Positions 1-7,764 of a stretch of DNA of 58,032 nt are shown here, one piece after another. Origin of the DNA: Clostridiales bacterium (GTDB taxonomy: Bacteria; Bacillota; Clostridia; Peptostreptococcales; NVVX01); assembly GCA_021129775.1 (NCBI GenBank), contig JAJOKP010000095.1, positions 1 to 58,032 on the forward strand, given 5' to 3'. Numbering within the stretch: the stretch's first letter is position 1; every line of letters starts with the position of its first letter. Under the pieces are notes generated by a model. It had not been told where the DNA came from. It worked only from the letters and a program-made list of their open reading frames with translations, and made no database searches. A program made the position numbers and the translations under genes.

Positions 1-96
1 GTTAGAGTAAAAACTCCAACTGAATTAAGGTTCGCTTTTATGCATACTAGATAAACAGTTGACTATTCATTTGATGTGTGTTATTATAGATGAAAG
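1..96 (+). repeat. Promoter-bearing repeat, copy 1
   Basis: This stretch matches 1690-1785 at 92 of 96 positions (mismatches at 19, 34, 43 and 56), and the match stops after the GATGAAAG at its end. It holds the right half of a hairpin (CTGAATTAAGGTTC type) and a complete promoter. The left half of that hairpin would lie before the window, so the repeat may extend further upstream. The remaining non-coding DNA to 335 shows only a short palindrome, AGTGAC-aata-GTCACT at 175-190. Confidence 0.9.
59..87 (+). promoter_or_regulatory. Sigma-A-type promoter upstream of the DUF418 gene
   Basis: TTGACT at 59-64 and TATTAT at 82-87 are 17 bases apart, which fits a vegetative promoter. The same promoter stands before the gntR gene at 1748-1776. 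The leader to the DUF418 start at 336 would be about 240 bases, unusually long, and holds the small palindrome at 175-190. Confidence 0.7.
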
Positions 97-335
97 TGAT
101 TTTGAGTGAACACTATATATTAGAAGGGAGTGCAAAAATTCTTACGAAATAACATGATAAATGTCATATCAATTAGTGACAATAGTCACTTACCAATACG
201 GAATTATTTAGATAGAATAGCGAGACGATAGGTTCTTTATCCCTTTTAGCGAGCTTGCTAGTTATCCCTAGCTATTTAGCTATGGGCATTAAAGTTTTTG
301 ACAGTACTTTTGTAGATCGTGGAGGAGGAAGTATT

Positions 336-1562
336 ATGAAGCAAACAGTTTTATCGCCAATATCTGGCAAACAAAGAATTGAAATTCTTGACGTTATTCG
401 AGGGATTGCTCTTTTGGGAGTATTAATTGCGCATATACAATTTTTTAATTCTTTAATTTTAAGCCCAGAGAACATGATTTTCGCATATGATTCACTTGCT
501 ACTCAAATATATGCATGGGTTTTAGCGATTTTAGTAAATGGGAGATTTTTCCCGATTTTTTCTTTTCTTTTTGGGTTAGGATTTTATATTTTTATGAATC
601 GCGCTGCGGCAAAGGGATTAAAAACTTCTAAATTATTTGTTCGTAGAATGGTGGGGCTTCTTATTATTGGTTTTCTTCATTTTGTGTTTGTTTGGTCAGG
701 TGATATTCTTTTTACATTTGCCATTGCTGGTTTTTTTCTATTGATTTTTAGAAAAAAAGAGCCTAAAATAATTTTAAAGTGGATTGTCATATTTTTAATT
801 TTGACTACCATTGCAATGGCTCTTATTCAATCGCTTAATTATTTAATTATTTCACTTGTTGGTGAAGAAGAAATGAGTAAAATTTTACAAGCGACTATTG
901 ACGAGATGACTATTACTATGTCTCAAGGAACGTATTTGGAAATATTGTCTACACGATTAATAAATGAAGTAATTAGCATATTTTTTCTCTCCATTCCAAT
1001 TGCAGTAATAAGTGTTTTACCGCTCTTTCTTATGGGATTTTATGTTGGGAAAATGCGATATTTTGAAAGATTAGATGAATTATTATCATCATTTAAAAAA
1101 ATGTGGCGTCTATCTTTGATTATTGGAGTTTTCGCGTCTTTGCTTTTCGCGCTGTTGATAATTACTGCCAGTGAGTCTCCTTCGCTATTTCAATCTATAG
1201 CAATTATGGTGGTTGGGTATTTTTCTGGAATTGTTGTGAGTACATTTTACGTGACTTCCGCAGTGCTTCTTTTCAAAAAAGGGAAATTTAAGACAATAGG
1301 AAAACATTTCGGATATGTTGGTAAAATGGCATTAACAAATTACTTAATGCAGTCATTTATTTGTACTTTCATATTTTGGGGTTTTGGATTAGGTCTTTTT
1401 GGTCAAATTGAATTTGTTTCGGGTTTATTTATAGCACTTGGAATATTTACTTTTCAGATCTTTGCAAGCAAGATATGGCTACACTATTATAAATACGGTC
1501 CGTTTGAGTGGGTATGGCGCAAGTTTACTTATAAAAATAAATTGTTGCTAAGAAGTAAGTAA
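336..1562 (+). CDS. DUF418 family integral membrane protein
   Basis: The protein has about 408 residues and many membrane segments. It begins with the family's IEILDVIRGIALLGVLIAHI signature and ends with the typical GPFEWVWRKFTY. DUF418 (YeiB-like) proteins are related to membrane acyltransferases, but their substrate is generally unknown. The open frame runs back to a TTG at 255. I place the start at the ATG at 336 because a strong GGAGGAGG lies at 321-328 and the DUF418 motif follows directly. It appears to be a single-gene unit between two copies of a 96-base promoter repeat, followed by a relic of an oxidase gene. Family assignment is firm; function is not known. Confidence 0.85.
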   Translation: MKQTVLSPISGKQRIEILDVIRGIALLGVLIAHIQFFNSLILSPENMIFAYDSLATQIYAWVLAILVNGRFFPIFSFLFGLGFYIFMNRAAAKGLKTSKLFVRRMVGLLIIGFLHFVFVWSGDILFTFAIAGFFLLIFRKKEPKIILKWIVIFLILTTIAMALIQSLNYLIISLVGEEEMSKILQATIDEMTITMSQGTYLEILSTRLINEVISIFFLSIPIAVISVLPLFLMGFYVGKMRYFERLDELLSSFKKMWRLSLIIGVFASLLFALLIITASESPSLFQSIAIMVVGYFSGIVVSTFYVTSAVLLFKKGKFKTIGKHFGYVGKMALTNYLMQSFICTFIFWGFGLGLFGQIEFVSGLFIALGIFTFQIFASKIWLHYYKYGPFEWVWRKFTYKNKLLLRSK

Positions 1563-1570
1563 ACATTTAA

Positions 1571-1636
1571 AATCTCAGTAACATTAAGCTAGCGTTTGAT
1601 CCAAAAGGCTTATTGAATCCCGGGAAGGTATGTTAG
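1571..1636 (+). pseudogene. 3' remnant of a FAD-linked oxidase (GlcD-type) gene
   Basis: After a stop at 1568-1570 this frame encodes about 21 residues containing IKLAFDPKGLLNPGKV and then a TAG stop. That closely matches the extreme C-terminus of GlcD/lactate-dehydrogenase-type FAD-linked oxidases, whose last residues read roughly IKxAxDPxxILNPGK. Nothing upstream in the DUF418 gene matches such an enzyme, so the rest of the gene is gone. A hairpin and promoter repeat follow directly. This suggests the DUF418 gene replaced or was inserted into an older oxidase-gntR arrangement. The match is short but very characteristic. Confidence 0.6.
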
Positions 1637-1677
1637 GCAAAATTAACGGGGGAAATTAATATAGATAATATAAAAAT

Positions 1678-1730
1678 GAACCTAATTCAGTTAGAGTAAA
1701 AACTCCACCTGAATTAAGGTTCACTTTTAT
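1678..1730 (+). terminator. Hairpin at the start of promoter repeat copy 2
   Basis: GAACCTAATTCAG (1678-1690) pairs with CTGAATTAAGGTTC (1709-1722) with one bulged base. A smaller GAGT/ACTC stem lies in the loop and a T-rich ACTTTTAT follows. It lies upstream of the -35 at 1748, so it most likely ends transcription from the left. An operator role is possible because the same sequence precedes both promoter copies. Confidence 0.5.
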
Positions 1731-1785
1731 GTATACTAGATAAATAGTTGACTATTCATTTGATGTGTGTTATTATAGATGAAAG
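1690..1785 (+). repeat. Promoter-bearing repeat, copy 2
   Basis: Second copy of the repeat at 1-96, in the same orientation, offset by 1689 bases with four mismatches. It carries the promoter of the gntR-ABC operon. The two copies bracket the DUF418 gene and the oxidase remnant. Confidence 0.9.
1748..1776 (+). promoter_or_regulatory. Promoter of the YtrA-type gntR-ABC operon
   Basis: TTGACT at 1748-1753 and TATTAT at 1771-1776 have a 17-base spacer. The gntR start at 1837 is about 55 bases after the expected transcription start. YtrA-family repressors usually bind their own promoter, so the flanking repeat is a reasonable operator candidate. That is inference. Confidence 0.7.
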
Positions 1786-1836
1786 AGACTTTACCATGAA
1801 AACTCTACACTAGATATAGAGAGGAGGTGAAAACGT

Positions 1837-2232
1837 GTGAAATACAACGATAGGGAGCCTATATATTTACAAATCATGAATGATATTAAGTATCAAATAG
1901 TATTGGGAAACCTAAAAGCAGATGAGAGATTATTATCTATAAAAGAACAATCAGAATGTATGGGGGTTAATCCAAATACAATTGCTAGAGTGTATACTGA
2001 GCTAGAACGAGAAAGAATTGTGCATAAGGAAAAGGGGTTAGGTACTTTTGTGACAAGCGATGAAAATGTAATTACGCAATTGAAGCATGAAATAGCAGAA
2101 GAGAATATTAAGCGATTTGTTGACAGGATGAGAAAGATAGGTATTAGCAAAACAGACATGAAAGCTCTGCTAGTGGAGTATTTGAACAGGACGAAAAAAG
2201 TTGATGAGCAAAATGAATATAGAGAGGGGTAA
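1837..2232 (+). CDS. GntR family transcriptional regulator, YtrA subfamily
   Basis: This 131-residue protein has an N-terminal winged helix (EPIYLQIMNDIKYQIVLGNL, then NPNTIARVYTELERERIV as the recognition region) and a short C-terminal helical tail. It lacks the large ligand-binding domain of other GntR proteins, which is the YtrA pattern. The start is GTG, with GAGGAGGTG just upstream. It is the first gene of an operon with an ABC ATPase 4 bases downstream and two membrane subunits, as in ytr-type operons that respond to cell-envelope-active compounds. It probably represses its own operon; the inducer cannot be read from the sequence. Confidence 0.9.
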   Translation: MKYNDREPIYLQIMNDIKYQIVLGNLKADERLLSIKEQSECMGVNPNTIARVYTELERERIVHKEKGLGTFVTSDENVITQLKHEIAEENIKRFVDRMRKIGISKTDMKALLVEYLNRTKKVDEQNEYREG

Positions 2233-2236
2233 AAAA

Positions 2237-2947
2237 ATGAGTGTAATTCTTAAAACAAATAATTTAATTAAGTATTATGATGAGAAAAAAGCATTGGATG
2301 GTATTAGTATTGAGTTTGAAATAGGGAAAATTTATGGGTTTTTAGGTCCGAATGGAAGTGGCAAAACCACGTTTTTAAGAGCGTGTGCAGCGCTGATAAA
2401 AAAGCATGAAGGTGAAGTATTAATTGATGGATTAAAACCAGGAGAAAAGACTAAAGCGATAGTTGCTTATTTGCCAGACTACAATTATTTTTTTGACTGG
2501 ATGAAAGTGAAGGATGCACTGAGCTTTTTTGACGATTTTTTTGAGGATTTTGATAGAGAAAAATCAGAGAAATTACTAGCAGACATGGAGCTTGAACATG
2601 AAGAAAAGATATCAAAGTTGTCTAAAGGGATGTTAGCGAGGATGAAATTAGCAATAATTCTAGGTAGAAAAGCGAAACTATATTTGCTAGACGAGCCATT
2701 TGACGGTATCGATGGAGTTACTAGGGAAAAAATTATTAAAACTATGATAAGTACCTTTAGTAAAGAAAGTACAATAATAGTTGCGACACATCATATTACG
2801 TATGTAGAAAAACTATTAGATTCAGTTAAATTTCTTTATAAAGGGAAAATAATTGATGAATTTGATGCAGAGGATATTAGGCGTGATAAAGGGATGACGA
2901 TTAACGAATACTATTTGGAGGAGTTTAGAGATGCTGAAACTGATTAA
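2237..2947 (+). CDS. ABC transporter ATP-binding protein
   Basis: About 236 residues with Walker A GPNGSGKTT, signature LSKGM and Walker B LYLLDEPFDGID, then the switch His in VATHH. The frame is open from 2201, but the ATG at 2237 has AGAGAGGGG 8 bases before it and begins the conserved MSVILKTNNLIKYYD, so I use it. It overlaps the next gene by 17 bases. With two following membrane proteins it forms an ABC-2-type exporter or lipid/peptide-related transporter controlled by the GntR regulator. Confidence 0.9.
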   Translation: MSVILKTNNLIKYYDEKKALDGISIEFEIGKIYGFLGPNGSGKTTFLRACAALIKKHEGEVLIDGLKPGEKTKAIVAYLPDYNYFFDWMKVKDALSFFDDFFEDFDREKSEKLLADMELEHEEKISKLSKGMLARMKLAIILGRKAKLYLLDEPFDGIDGVTREKIIKTMISTFSKESTIIVATHHITYVEKLLDSVKFLYKGKIIDEFDAEDIRRDKGMTINEYYLEEFRDAETD

Positions 2948-3674
2948 GTTTAAAATGAAGCAATATACTAGACCAATTGGGCTTTTTTCAATTATCACAA
3001 TACTTTGTCTGCCTTTTTTAGCTAGAGCTACTCTTTTTATGTTTCCTTATTTCAGTGATTGGGTGTTAACAGTTGCACTTTTTATTTTGGGAGCTTATCT
3101 GTATATGAGTAGCTATATGAATGCTTTTTCATTGCGTATTAGCTTTCAGACAGAGCAAATTAATTTTATGCCAGATGACGCCTCGAATATGTTAATGCAT
3201 ATTCCTATTTCATTTAAAAAAATAAATCTCGCTAGATTGATTGCTCACATACCGACTATTATAGTAGCGTTTATATCATTTGTCTTTCTAGGATTTTTCT
3301 TCGAAAAGGGATTCTATGAAATGGAAATATTTTGTTTAAAGTCTTTGAACTTTCGCTCTTACTTGTTAATTATCTGTGTATACGTTTTATATCTTTTATT
3401 AGTACAGTTTATAATAGTAGATAAGAAGGCAATTATGCCGAAATTTATGCAGAAGATTATGGGCAGTTCATTTATTGATTATTTTGATAAAGAAGTTGTA
3501 GGTGCAGCCGCCCCTGCTGTTATTGTGATAGCTCTTTTAATAGGGATTGTAACAGCTTTACCCATTATAGAATATATAACGCCGCTACAAAATTATTTAT
3601 TAACGATTGTAGTAGTTTTATTATCGGTCGCATTTTTTTACTTGAATGCAAGCTTGCTAGAAAAAAGCGTATAG
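2931..3674 (+). CDS. ABC transporter membrane subunit (ABC-2 type)
   Basis: A 247-residue hydrophobic protein with about six membrane segments and no enzymatic motif. Its ATG lies inside the end of the ATPase gene, with GGAGGAG upstream, which suggests translational coupling. Assignment as permease rests on hydrophobicity and its place between the ATPase and a second membrane protein. The substrate is unknown. Confidence 0.75.
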   Translation: MLKLIKFKMKQYTRPIGLFSIITILCLPFLARATLFMFPYFSDWVLTVALFILGAYLYMSSYMNAFSLRISFQTEQINFMPDDASNMLMHIPISFKKINLARLIAHIPTIIVAFISFVFLGFFFEKGFYEMEIFCLKSLNFRSYLLIICVYVLYLLLVQFIIVDKKAIMPKFMQKIMGSSFIDYFDKEVVGAAAPAVIVIALLIGIVTALPIIEYITPLQNYLLTIVVVLLSVAFFYLNASLLEKSV

Positions 3675-3693
3675 GAGAGAAAGGAGAATTAAA

Positions 3694-4425
3694 ATGTTAA
3701 GTCTATTAAAGTATGCCTACATGTCAGACAAAAAAAACATTACATTTTTACTTGTCATTTCATTTTGTTTTCTTATAATTAATTTGGTTGGTAATCACTT
3801 ATCCGTAGATTGGATGAGAAAAATGATGTGGGTTTCGGCATTCTTGATGTTTGTATTTATTAACACTTGGGTAGGTATTTTTTTCAATGGAGCAAGCGGG
3901 GGTATGCACAGGGGTATACAACATTTATTTTCGTGTATTCCCGAATCGAGGCGTAAAATAATTCTCGCACATCTGATATTATTATTCTTAGTAACGGGGT
4001 TATTATTAGTAAATGTTACATTTTTCTTCATGGTTTTTAGCTATTTTTTCCCACAAGGGGGAGTTGTATTGAGTGTAATTAATTCTATGAAATTTGTTTT
4101 ATATATTGTAGCGTTTGCTGCTTTGTTGGGGTTTGGTTATTCCTCTACGACAACTTTAGCTCTGAAAAAATGGATTTCGTTTCCTATAGGAGCAATCACG
4201 TTTGCCGCACTAATAGCGGGCTACGTAAAGTTAATATTTATAATGTTTGGTTATGTGTGGCTTGTTGCAAATAGATTTATAGCAGGAGAGGTGCTAGGGT
4301 ACTCTTTGCTTTTTCAAACACCTTTGCATGTTTCACTTAGAAACTTGTTGTTGGCATTGTTCTTTACATTAATTCTAACTTATGCAAATGCGTATATATC
4401 GGAAAAATTCTGCGATGTAACGTAG
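3694..4425 (+). CDS. Second ABC transporter membrane subunit
   Basis: A 243-residue protein with about six hydrophobic segments, starting 19 bases after the previous gene behind GAGAAAGGAG. It is not an obvious duplicate of its neighbour. A terminator follows, so it is the last gene of the gntR-ABC operon. It probably pairs with the preceding membrane protein and the ATPase. No substrate motif can be seen. Confidence 0.75.
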   Translation: MLSLLKYAYMSDKKNITFLLVISFCFLIINLVGNHLSVDWMRKMMWVSAFLMFVFINTWVGIFFNGASGGMHRGIQHLFSCIPESRRKIILAHLILLFLVTGLLLVNVTFFFMVFSYFFPQGGVVLSVINSMKFVLYIVAFAALLGFGYSSTTTLALKKWISFPIGAITFAALIAGYVKLIFIMFGYVWLVANRFIAGEVLGYSLLFQTPLHVSLRNLLLALFFTLILTYANAYISEKFCDVT

Positions 4426-4467
4426 CAACGCCTGACTCTAGCTTCTAGCTCATTTCAATGAAAAAAA

Positions 4468-4499
4468 ATAGTGCTTACAATATCAAAGTGCTATTTTTA
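4468..4499 (+). terminator. Terminator of the gntR-ABC operon
   Basis: ATAGTGCTT (4468-4476) pairs with AAGTGCTAT (4486-4494), allowing two G-U pairs, followed by a run of T. A hairpin of nearly the same sequence ends the glutaredoxin gene at 6409-6439. Confidence 0.65.
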
Positions 4500-4651
4500 T
4501 GTTTTTAGCATTTTCTGTATCCGTGAGGAGGTTTCAAGAGTGGGTTCATGTAAGTATTCTTGTCGGCATCGTCGTTTGTTTGATTTCGCGTTTGTTCTAC
4601 TATGAACGTAAATTTAGAGTGTGAAACAAATCTTTATTGTATAATTTCGCG
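4499..4651 (+). other. Intergenic stretch with a possible 41-residue membrane peptide or gene remnant
   Basis: The 306 bases between 4426 and 4731 hold a terminator, a promoter and this stretch. An ATG at 4499 opens 41 codons ending at 4624, with a central hydrophobic run (VSILVGIVVCLISRLFYYERK) like a membrane anchor. The ATG sits in the terminator's T run and has no ribosome site. An internal GTG has GAGGAGG before it but meets a stop at once in its own frame. A decayed gene end is as likely as a real peptide. Confidence 0.2.
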
Positions 4652-4680
4652 TTGAAAAAATAATGCAAAAGAGTTATAAT
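4652..4680 (+). promoter_or_regulatory. Strong promoter before the 92-residue protein gene
   Basis: TTGAAA at 4652-4657 and a perfect TATAAT at 4675-4680 are separated by 17 bases. The start codon at 4732 follows about 45 bases after the expected transcription start. It should also serve the hydroxyacid dehydrogenase gene. Confidence 0.8.
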
Positions 4681-4731
4681 CAACTAAGAGATGTATATAA
4701 ACCAATTATTTGTATAAAGGAGTGACAAGGA

Positions 4732-5010
4732 ATGTATACAGGAGGAGCGGGAGCTGCCGCAGTAGTAATTGCTAATGCAATTAAATCGTCAGGGGCTATA
4801 ATAGTTCTTGAGGTAAGAGATTTTATGAGTATATTAGCAAAAACAAAAGATCCTTTAGTTGTAACTGCTGAAGGTGGTCTGTTTAAGAAAAAGAATAGGT
4901 ACATCACGTCATACAAGGGACTTTTTTTCTATACACAGGCAGAAGATGTTATAAAATTGCCTTTAGGGACAGAGTTAATTAAGGCGAAGTCAATATCAAT
5001 ACCTGATTGA
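4732..5010 (+). CDS. Small protein of unknown function
   Basis: 92 residues, not recognised. A Gly/Ala-rich, weakly hydrophobic start (MYTGGAGAAAVVIANAIKSSG) is followed by a mixed alpha/beta-looking sequence with a basic KKKNRY stretch near the middle. It has AAGGAGTG upstream and its own consensus promoter. The next gene, a hydroxyacid dehydrogenase, starts 13 bases later, so the two are cotranscribed. I see no cofactor or metal motif. Confidence 0.75.
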   Translation: MYTGGAGAAAVVIANAIKSSGAIIVLEVRDFMSILAKTKDPLVVTAEGGLFKKKNRYITSYKGLFFYTQAEDVIKLPLGTELIKAKSISIPD

Positions 5011-5023
5011 AGGGTGGTATAAT

Positions 5024-5962
5024 ATGATAGCAGTATCAACAGTATATTTAAAAGAAGAGCAAATAAGAAAAATTGAAACTTTAGGCTATGAGTTAATAAT
5101 GAAAGATGAAAATCTTGAAAATTCGCCTAAAGTTAATGATGCTGAAATACTTGTTTGTTACAATCCGTTTGCAAACCTAGATATTACAAAAATGAGTAAA
5201 TTGAAATGGATACAGCTAACAAGCATTGGAATAGACCAAGTTCCTTTAGAGCAAATCGTAGAAAGAGGAATAGTTTTAACAAATAATAAAGGTGGATATA
5301 GTGTCCCTATGGGGGAATGGATTGTACTAAAGATGCTTGAAATATATAAAAATAGTTTTGCTTTTTATATGCAACAACAAAACAAAAGCTGGGAAATGAG
5401 AAAAGATGTATATGAATTGTATGGGAAGAAAATACTTTTTATTGGAACGGGTAGCATTGCAAAGGAAGCGGCAAAAAGATTAGCAGGTTTTGAAACTGCT
5501 GTTCGTGGAATTAACACTACTGGAAGAAGAGTACAGCATTTTGATCAATGTTATAAAATGGATGAGCTGAGTTTTGTCGTGCAAAACGCAGACGTCGTTG
5601 TGATTAGCATTCCATACACTAATGAAACACATCACCTTATTAATGATGAAATATTAAGATTAATGAAGACGAGCTGTGTACTTATCAATGTAAGCAGAGG
5701 AAGCGTAATTGACGAAGGTGCTTTAATTGAACACTTGAAGCAAGGGCGATTTTTAGGTGTGGCGCTTGATGTGTTTGAAGAAGAACCGCTACCTCAAAAC
5801 AGCGTATTATGGGAGTTTGAACGGGTACTAATAACCCCTCATAATTCCTGGATGTCAGAGATGCGAAACGTGAGGAGGTTTAACATAATTTTTGAGAATA
5901 TGAAGAGATATGCAAACAATATGGATTTGCAGAATATTGTTGATTTGAAAAAAGGATATTAA
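5024..5962 (+). CDS. D-isomer-specific 2-hydroxyacid dehydrogenase family protein
   Basis: 312 residues. The N-terminal catalytic domain is followed by an NAD-binding Rossmann domain with FIGTGSIAKEAAKRL (GxGxxx variant of the usual GxGxxG), then VVISIPYTNETHHLI, the NVSRGSVIDEGAL signature, and ITPHNSW carrying the catalytic His. The family reduces 2-keto acids or oxidises 2-hydroxy acids with NAD(P). The substrate is not clear; serA, ghrA-like and lactate-type members all share these motifs. The last Gly of the dinucleotide loop is replaced by Ala. Cotranscribed with the small unknown protein upstream. Confidence 0.85.
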   Translation: MIAVSTVYLKEEQIRKIETLGYELIMKDENLENSPKVNDAEILVCYNPFANLDITKMSKLKWIQLTSIGIDQVPLEQIVERGIVLTNNKGGYSVPMGEWIVLKMLEIYKNSFAFYMQQQNKSWEMRKDVYELYGKKILFIGTGSIAKEAAKRLAGFETAVRGINTTGRRVQHFDQCYKMDELSFVVQNADVVVISIPYTNETHHLINDEILRLMKTSCVLINVSRGSVIDEGALIEHLKQGRFLGVALDVFEEEPLPQNSVLWEFERVLITPHNSWMSEMRNVRRFNIIFENMKRYANNMDLQNIVDLKKGY

Positions 5963-6112
5963 TAGAGATATAGTTTGTTGAAAGTTCTTAGAAGAGATTC
6001 ATCTATCTGCCCTGTTGGAAGGGGGCTGAGAAAGAGGGATTTTTTTGAAAACATTTCATTTATCTAAAAGCATGCATTATTGTGCAGAAAAATTGCAGAA
6101 ATGGAGAGTAAT

Positions 6113-6367
6113 ATGAGAAAAAAAGTTGTAATATATACTTGGAAAACCTGCGTATTTTGCATTAGAGCAAAGCGACTGCTTAAAAATAAGGGAGTAGAAT
6201 TTGACGAGATAGACATTGAGGATGATATAAACAAGCTAAGGCAATTAGAAGCAAAAACAGGCTCTGGTACTGTTCCGCAGATTTTTGTAGATGATAAATA
6301 CATAGGTGGTTGTGATGACATTGTTAACTTACATAAAAGAGACAAGTTTGACATAGTTTTCAAGTAG
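6113..6367 (+). CDS. Glutaredoxin (GrxC type)
   Basis: About 84 residues from the ATG at 6113 (MRKKVVIYTWK). GGAGAG precedes this ATG, while the frame's earlier start at 6080 lacks a ribosome site. Active site CVFC is followed by the conserved TVPQIFVDDKYIGGCDD loop that binds glutathione-like thiols. It reduces disulfides or handles low-molecular-weight thiols in the cytoplasm. A single gene followed by a terminator. Most clostridia lack glutathione, so the physiological partner may be another thiol or a dedicated reductase. Confidence 0.9.
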   Translation: MRKKVVIYTWKTCVFCIRAKRLLKNKGVEFDEIDIEDDINKLRQLEAKTGSGTVPQIFVDDKYIGGCDDIVNLHKRDKFDIVFK

Positions 6368-6408
6368 AGCGATATTTAATAACACAAATGCATAATTAAA
6401 CAAAGAAA

Positions 6409-6439
6409 GTAGCGCTTGCAATTAAAGTGCTATTTTTTT
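6409..6439 (+). terminator. Terminator after the glutaredoxin gene
   Basis: GTAGCGCTT (6409-6417) pairs with AAGTGCTAT (6425-6433) with two G-U pairs and runs into seven T. A likely -10 (TATAAT at 6459-6464) for the next gene follows, with a weak TTTACC at 6437-6442. Confidence 0.75.
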
Positions 6440-6493
6440 ACCCAAAACATTGGTATACTATAATTAGAAAATAGTTTTAGAGAGGCGATAATT

Positions 6494-7657
6494 ATGAGAA
6501 AAGTTGAATTAATAGCAACAGCAACATTTGGGTTAGAAGCGATTGTAGCAAGAGAAGTGAAAGCGTTAGGGTATGAAGATGTAAAAGTCGAAAATGGCAG
6601 GGTGACTTTTAGTGCAGATATTTCTGCAATTTGTAGAACAAACCTATGGTTAAGAACAGCTGATAGAGTATTACTGAAAGTAGGAGAATTTAAAGCTACA
6701 ACATTTGATGAATTATTTGAAAAAACAAAGGCACTGCCTTGGGGTGACATTATTCCCGAAAATGCAGAATTTCCTGTAACAGGCAAGTCGATAAAATCAC
6801 AATTAGCTAGTGTACCTAACTGTCAAGGGATAGTGAAGAAGGCTATTGTAGAAAAAATGAAGCAGAAATACAAAAATGAATGGTTTAACGAAAATGGGGA
6901 TATGTACAAAATAGAGGTAGCGTTTCTAAAAGATATTGCAACGTTGACAATTGATACAACTGGTGCGGGGCTACATAAAAGAGGGTATAGAAAACTATCT
7001 AATAGAGCACCAATGAAAGAAACTTTAGCTGCTGCAATGATACAGCTTAGCTATTGGAATCCAGATAGAGTATTAATGGATCCATTTTGCGGTTCGGGAA
7101 CTATTATTATTGAAGCAGGTTTAATAGGTAAGAATATAGCACCAGGAATGAACCGTAATTTCGTGTCAGAAAAATGGGGCATAATTCCAAAGAGCGCTTG
7201 GAGCGAGGCAAGAAAAGAAACACATGACCTAGCAGATTTTGATAGAAAACTGCGAATATTTGGATCTGATATTGATGGCGAAGTCTTAAGTATAGCTAGA
7301 TATCATATTAAAGAAGCATTTTTAGAAGAAGATGTCTTTGTACAAAAACTCCCATTAAGTAAATTATCATCACGATTTGAGCATGGAATCACAATTGCAA
7401 ATCCTCCCTATGGAGAGCGGATTGGAGAGAAAGAAGAAATTGATAGGTTATATATTGAAATGGGTAAAGTATATAATAAGTTAGACACATGGTCACATTA
7501 TATTTTCACTGCAAGTAAAGAATTTGAAAAACTGTTTGGAAAGAAAGCAGATAGAAAACGAAAACTATATAATGGTAGAATTGAATGTACATACTATCAA
7601 TACCACGGGACTAGACCACCAAAACCTAGAAATGCTGACGAGGAAGAAAGAGAATAA
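6494..7657 (+). CDS. THUMP-domain class I SAM-dependent RNA methyltransferase (RlmL/YpsC-like)
   Basis: 387 residues. An N-terminal ferredoxin-like/THUMP region (to about residue 155) binds RNA. The SAM domain has DPFCGSGTIIIEAGL (SAM-binding loop) and the NPPYGERIG catalytic motif typical of N2-guanine RNA methylases. The length matches the single-domain rRNA (guanine-N2) methyltransferases such as B. subtilis YpsC, not the fused E. coli RlmKL. AGAGAGGCG precedes the start. It stands alone between a terminator and the large regulator gene. The exact modified base is inferred from the family. Confidence 0.9.
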   Translation: MRKVELIATATFGLEAIVAREVKALGYEDVKVENGRVTFSADISAICRTNLWLRTADRVLLKVGEFKATTFDELFEKTKALPWGDIIPENAEFPVTGKSIKSQLASVPNCQGIVKKAIVEKMKQKYKNEWFNENGDMYKIEVAFLKDIATLTIDTTGAGLHKRGYRKLSNRAPMKETLAAAMIQLSYWNPDRVLMDPFCGSGTIIIEAGLIGKNIAPGMNRNFVSEKWGIIPKSAWSEARKETHDLADFDRKLRIFGSDIDGEVLSIARYHIKEAFLEEDVFVQKLPLSKLSSRFEHGITIANPPYGERIGEKEEIDRLYIEMGKVYNKLDTWSHYIFTASKEFEKLFGKKADRKRKLYNGRIECTYYQYHGTRPPKPRNADEEERE

Positions 7658-7764
7658 TATTACTGTCAATTTGTTTCGCTTTTTATGTATTTGGAGATAA
7701 TTGTGAATAAAACAAGACTAATATCATTCGTTACGCCAATACCATGCTCAAAAGGTGTGATTCT

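Noticed and set aside
255-335. 27-residue upstream extension of the DUF418 protein
   Set aside because: The TTG at 255 lacks a ribosome site, while the ATG at 336 has GGAGGAGG and starts next to the family motif.
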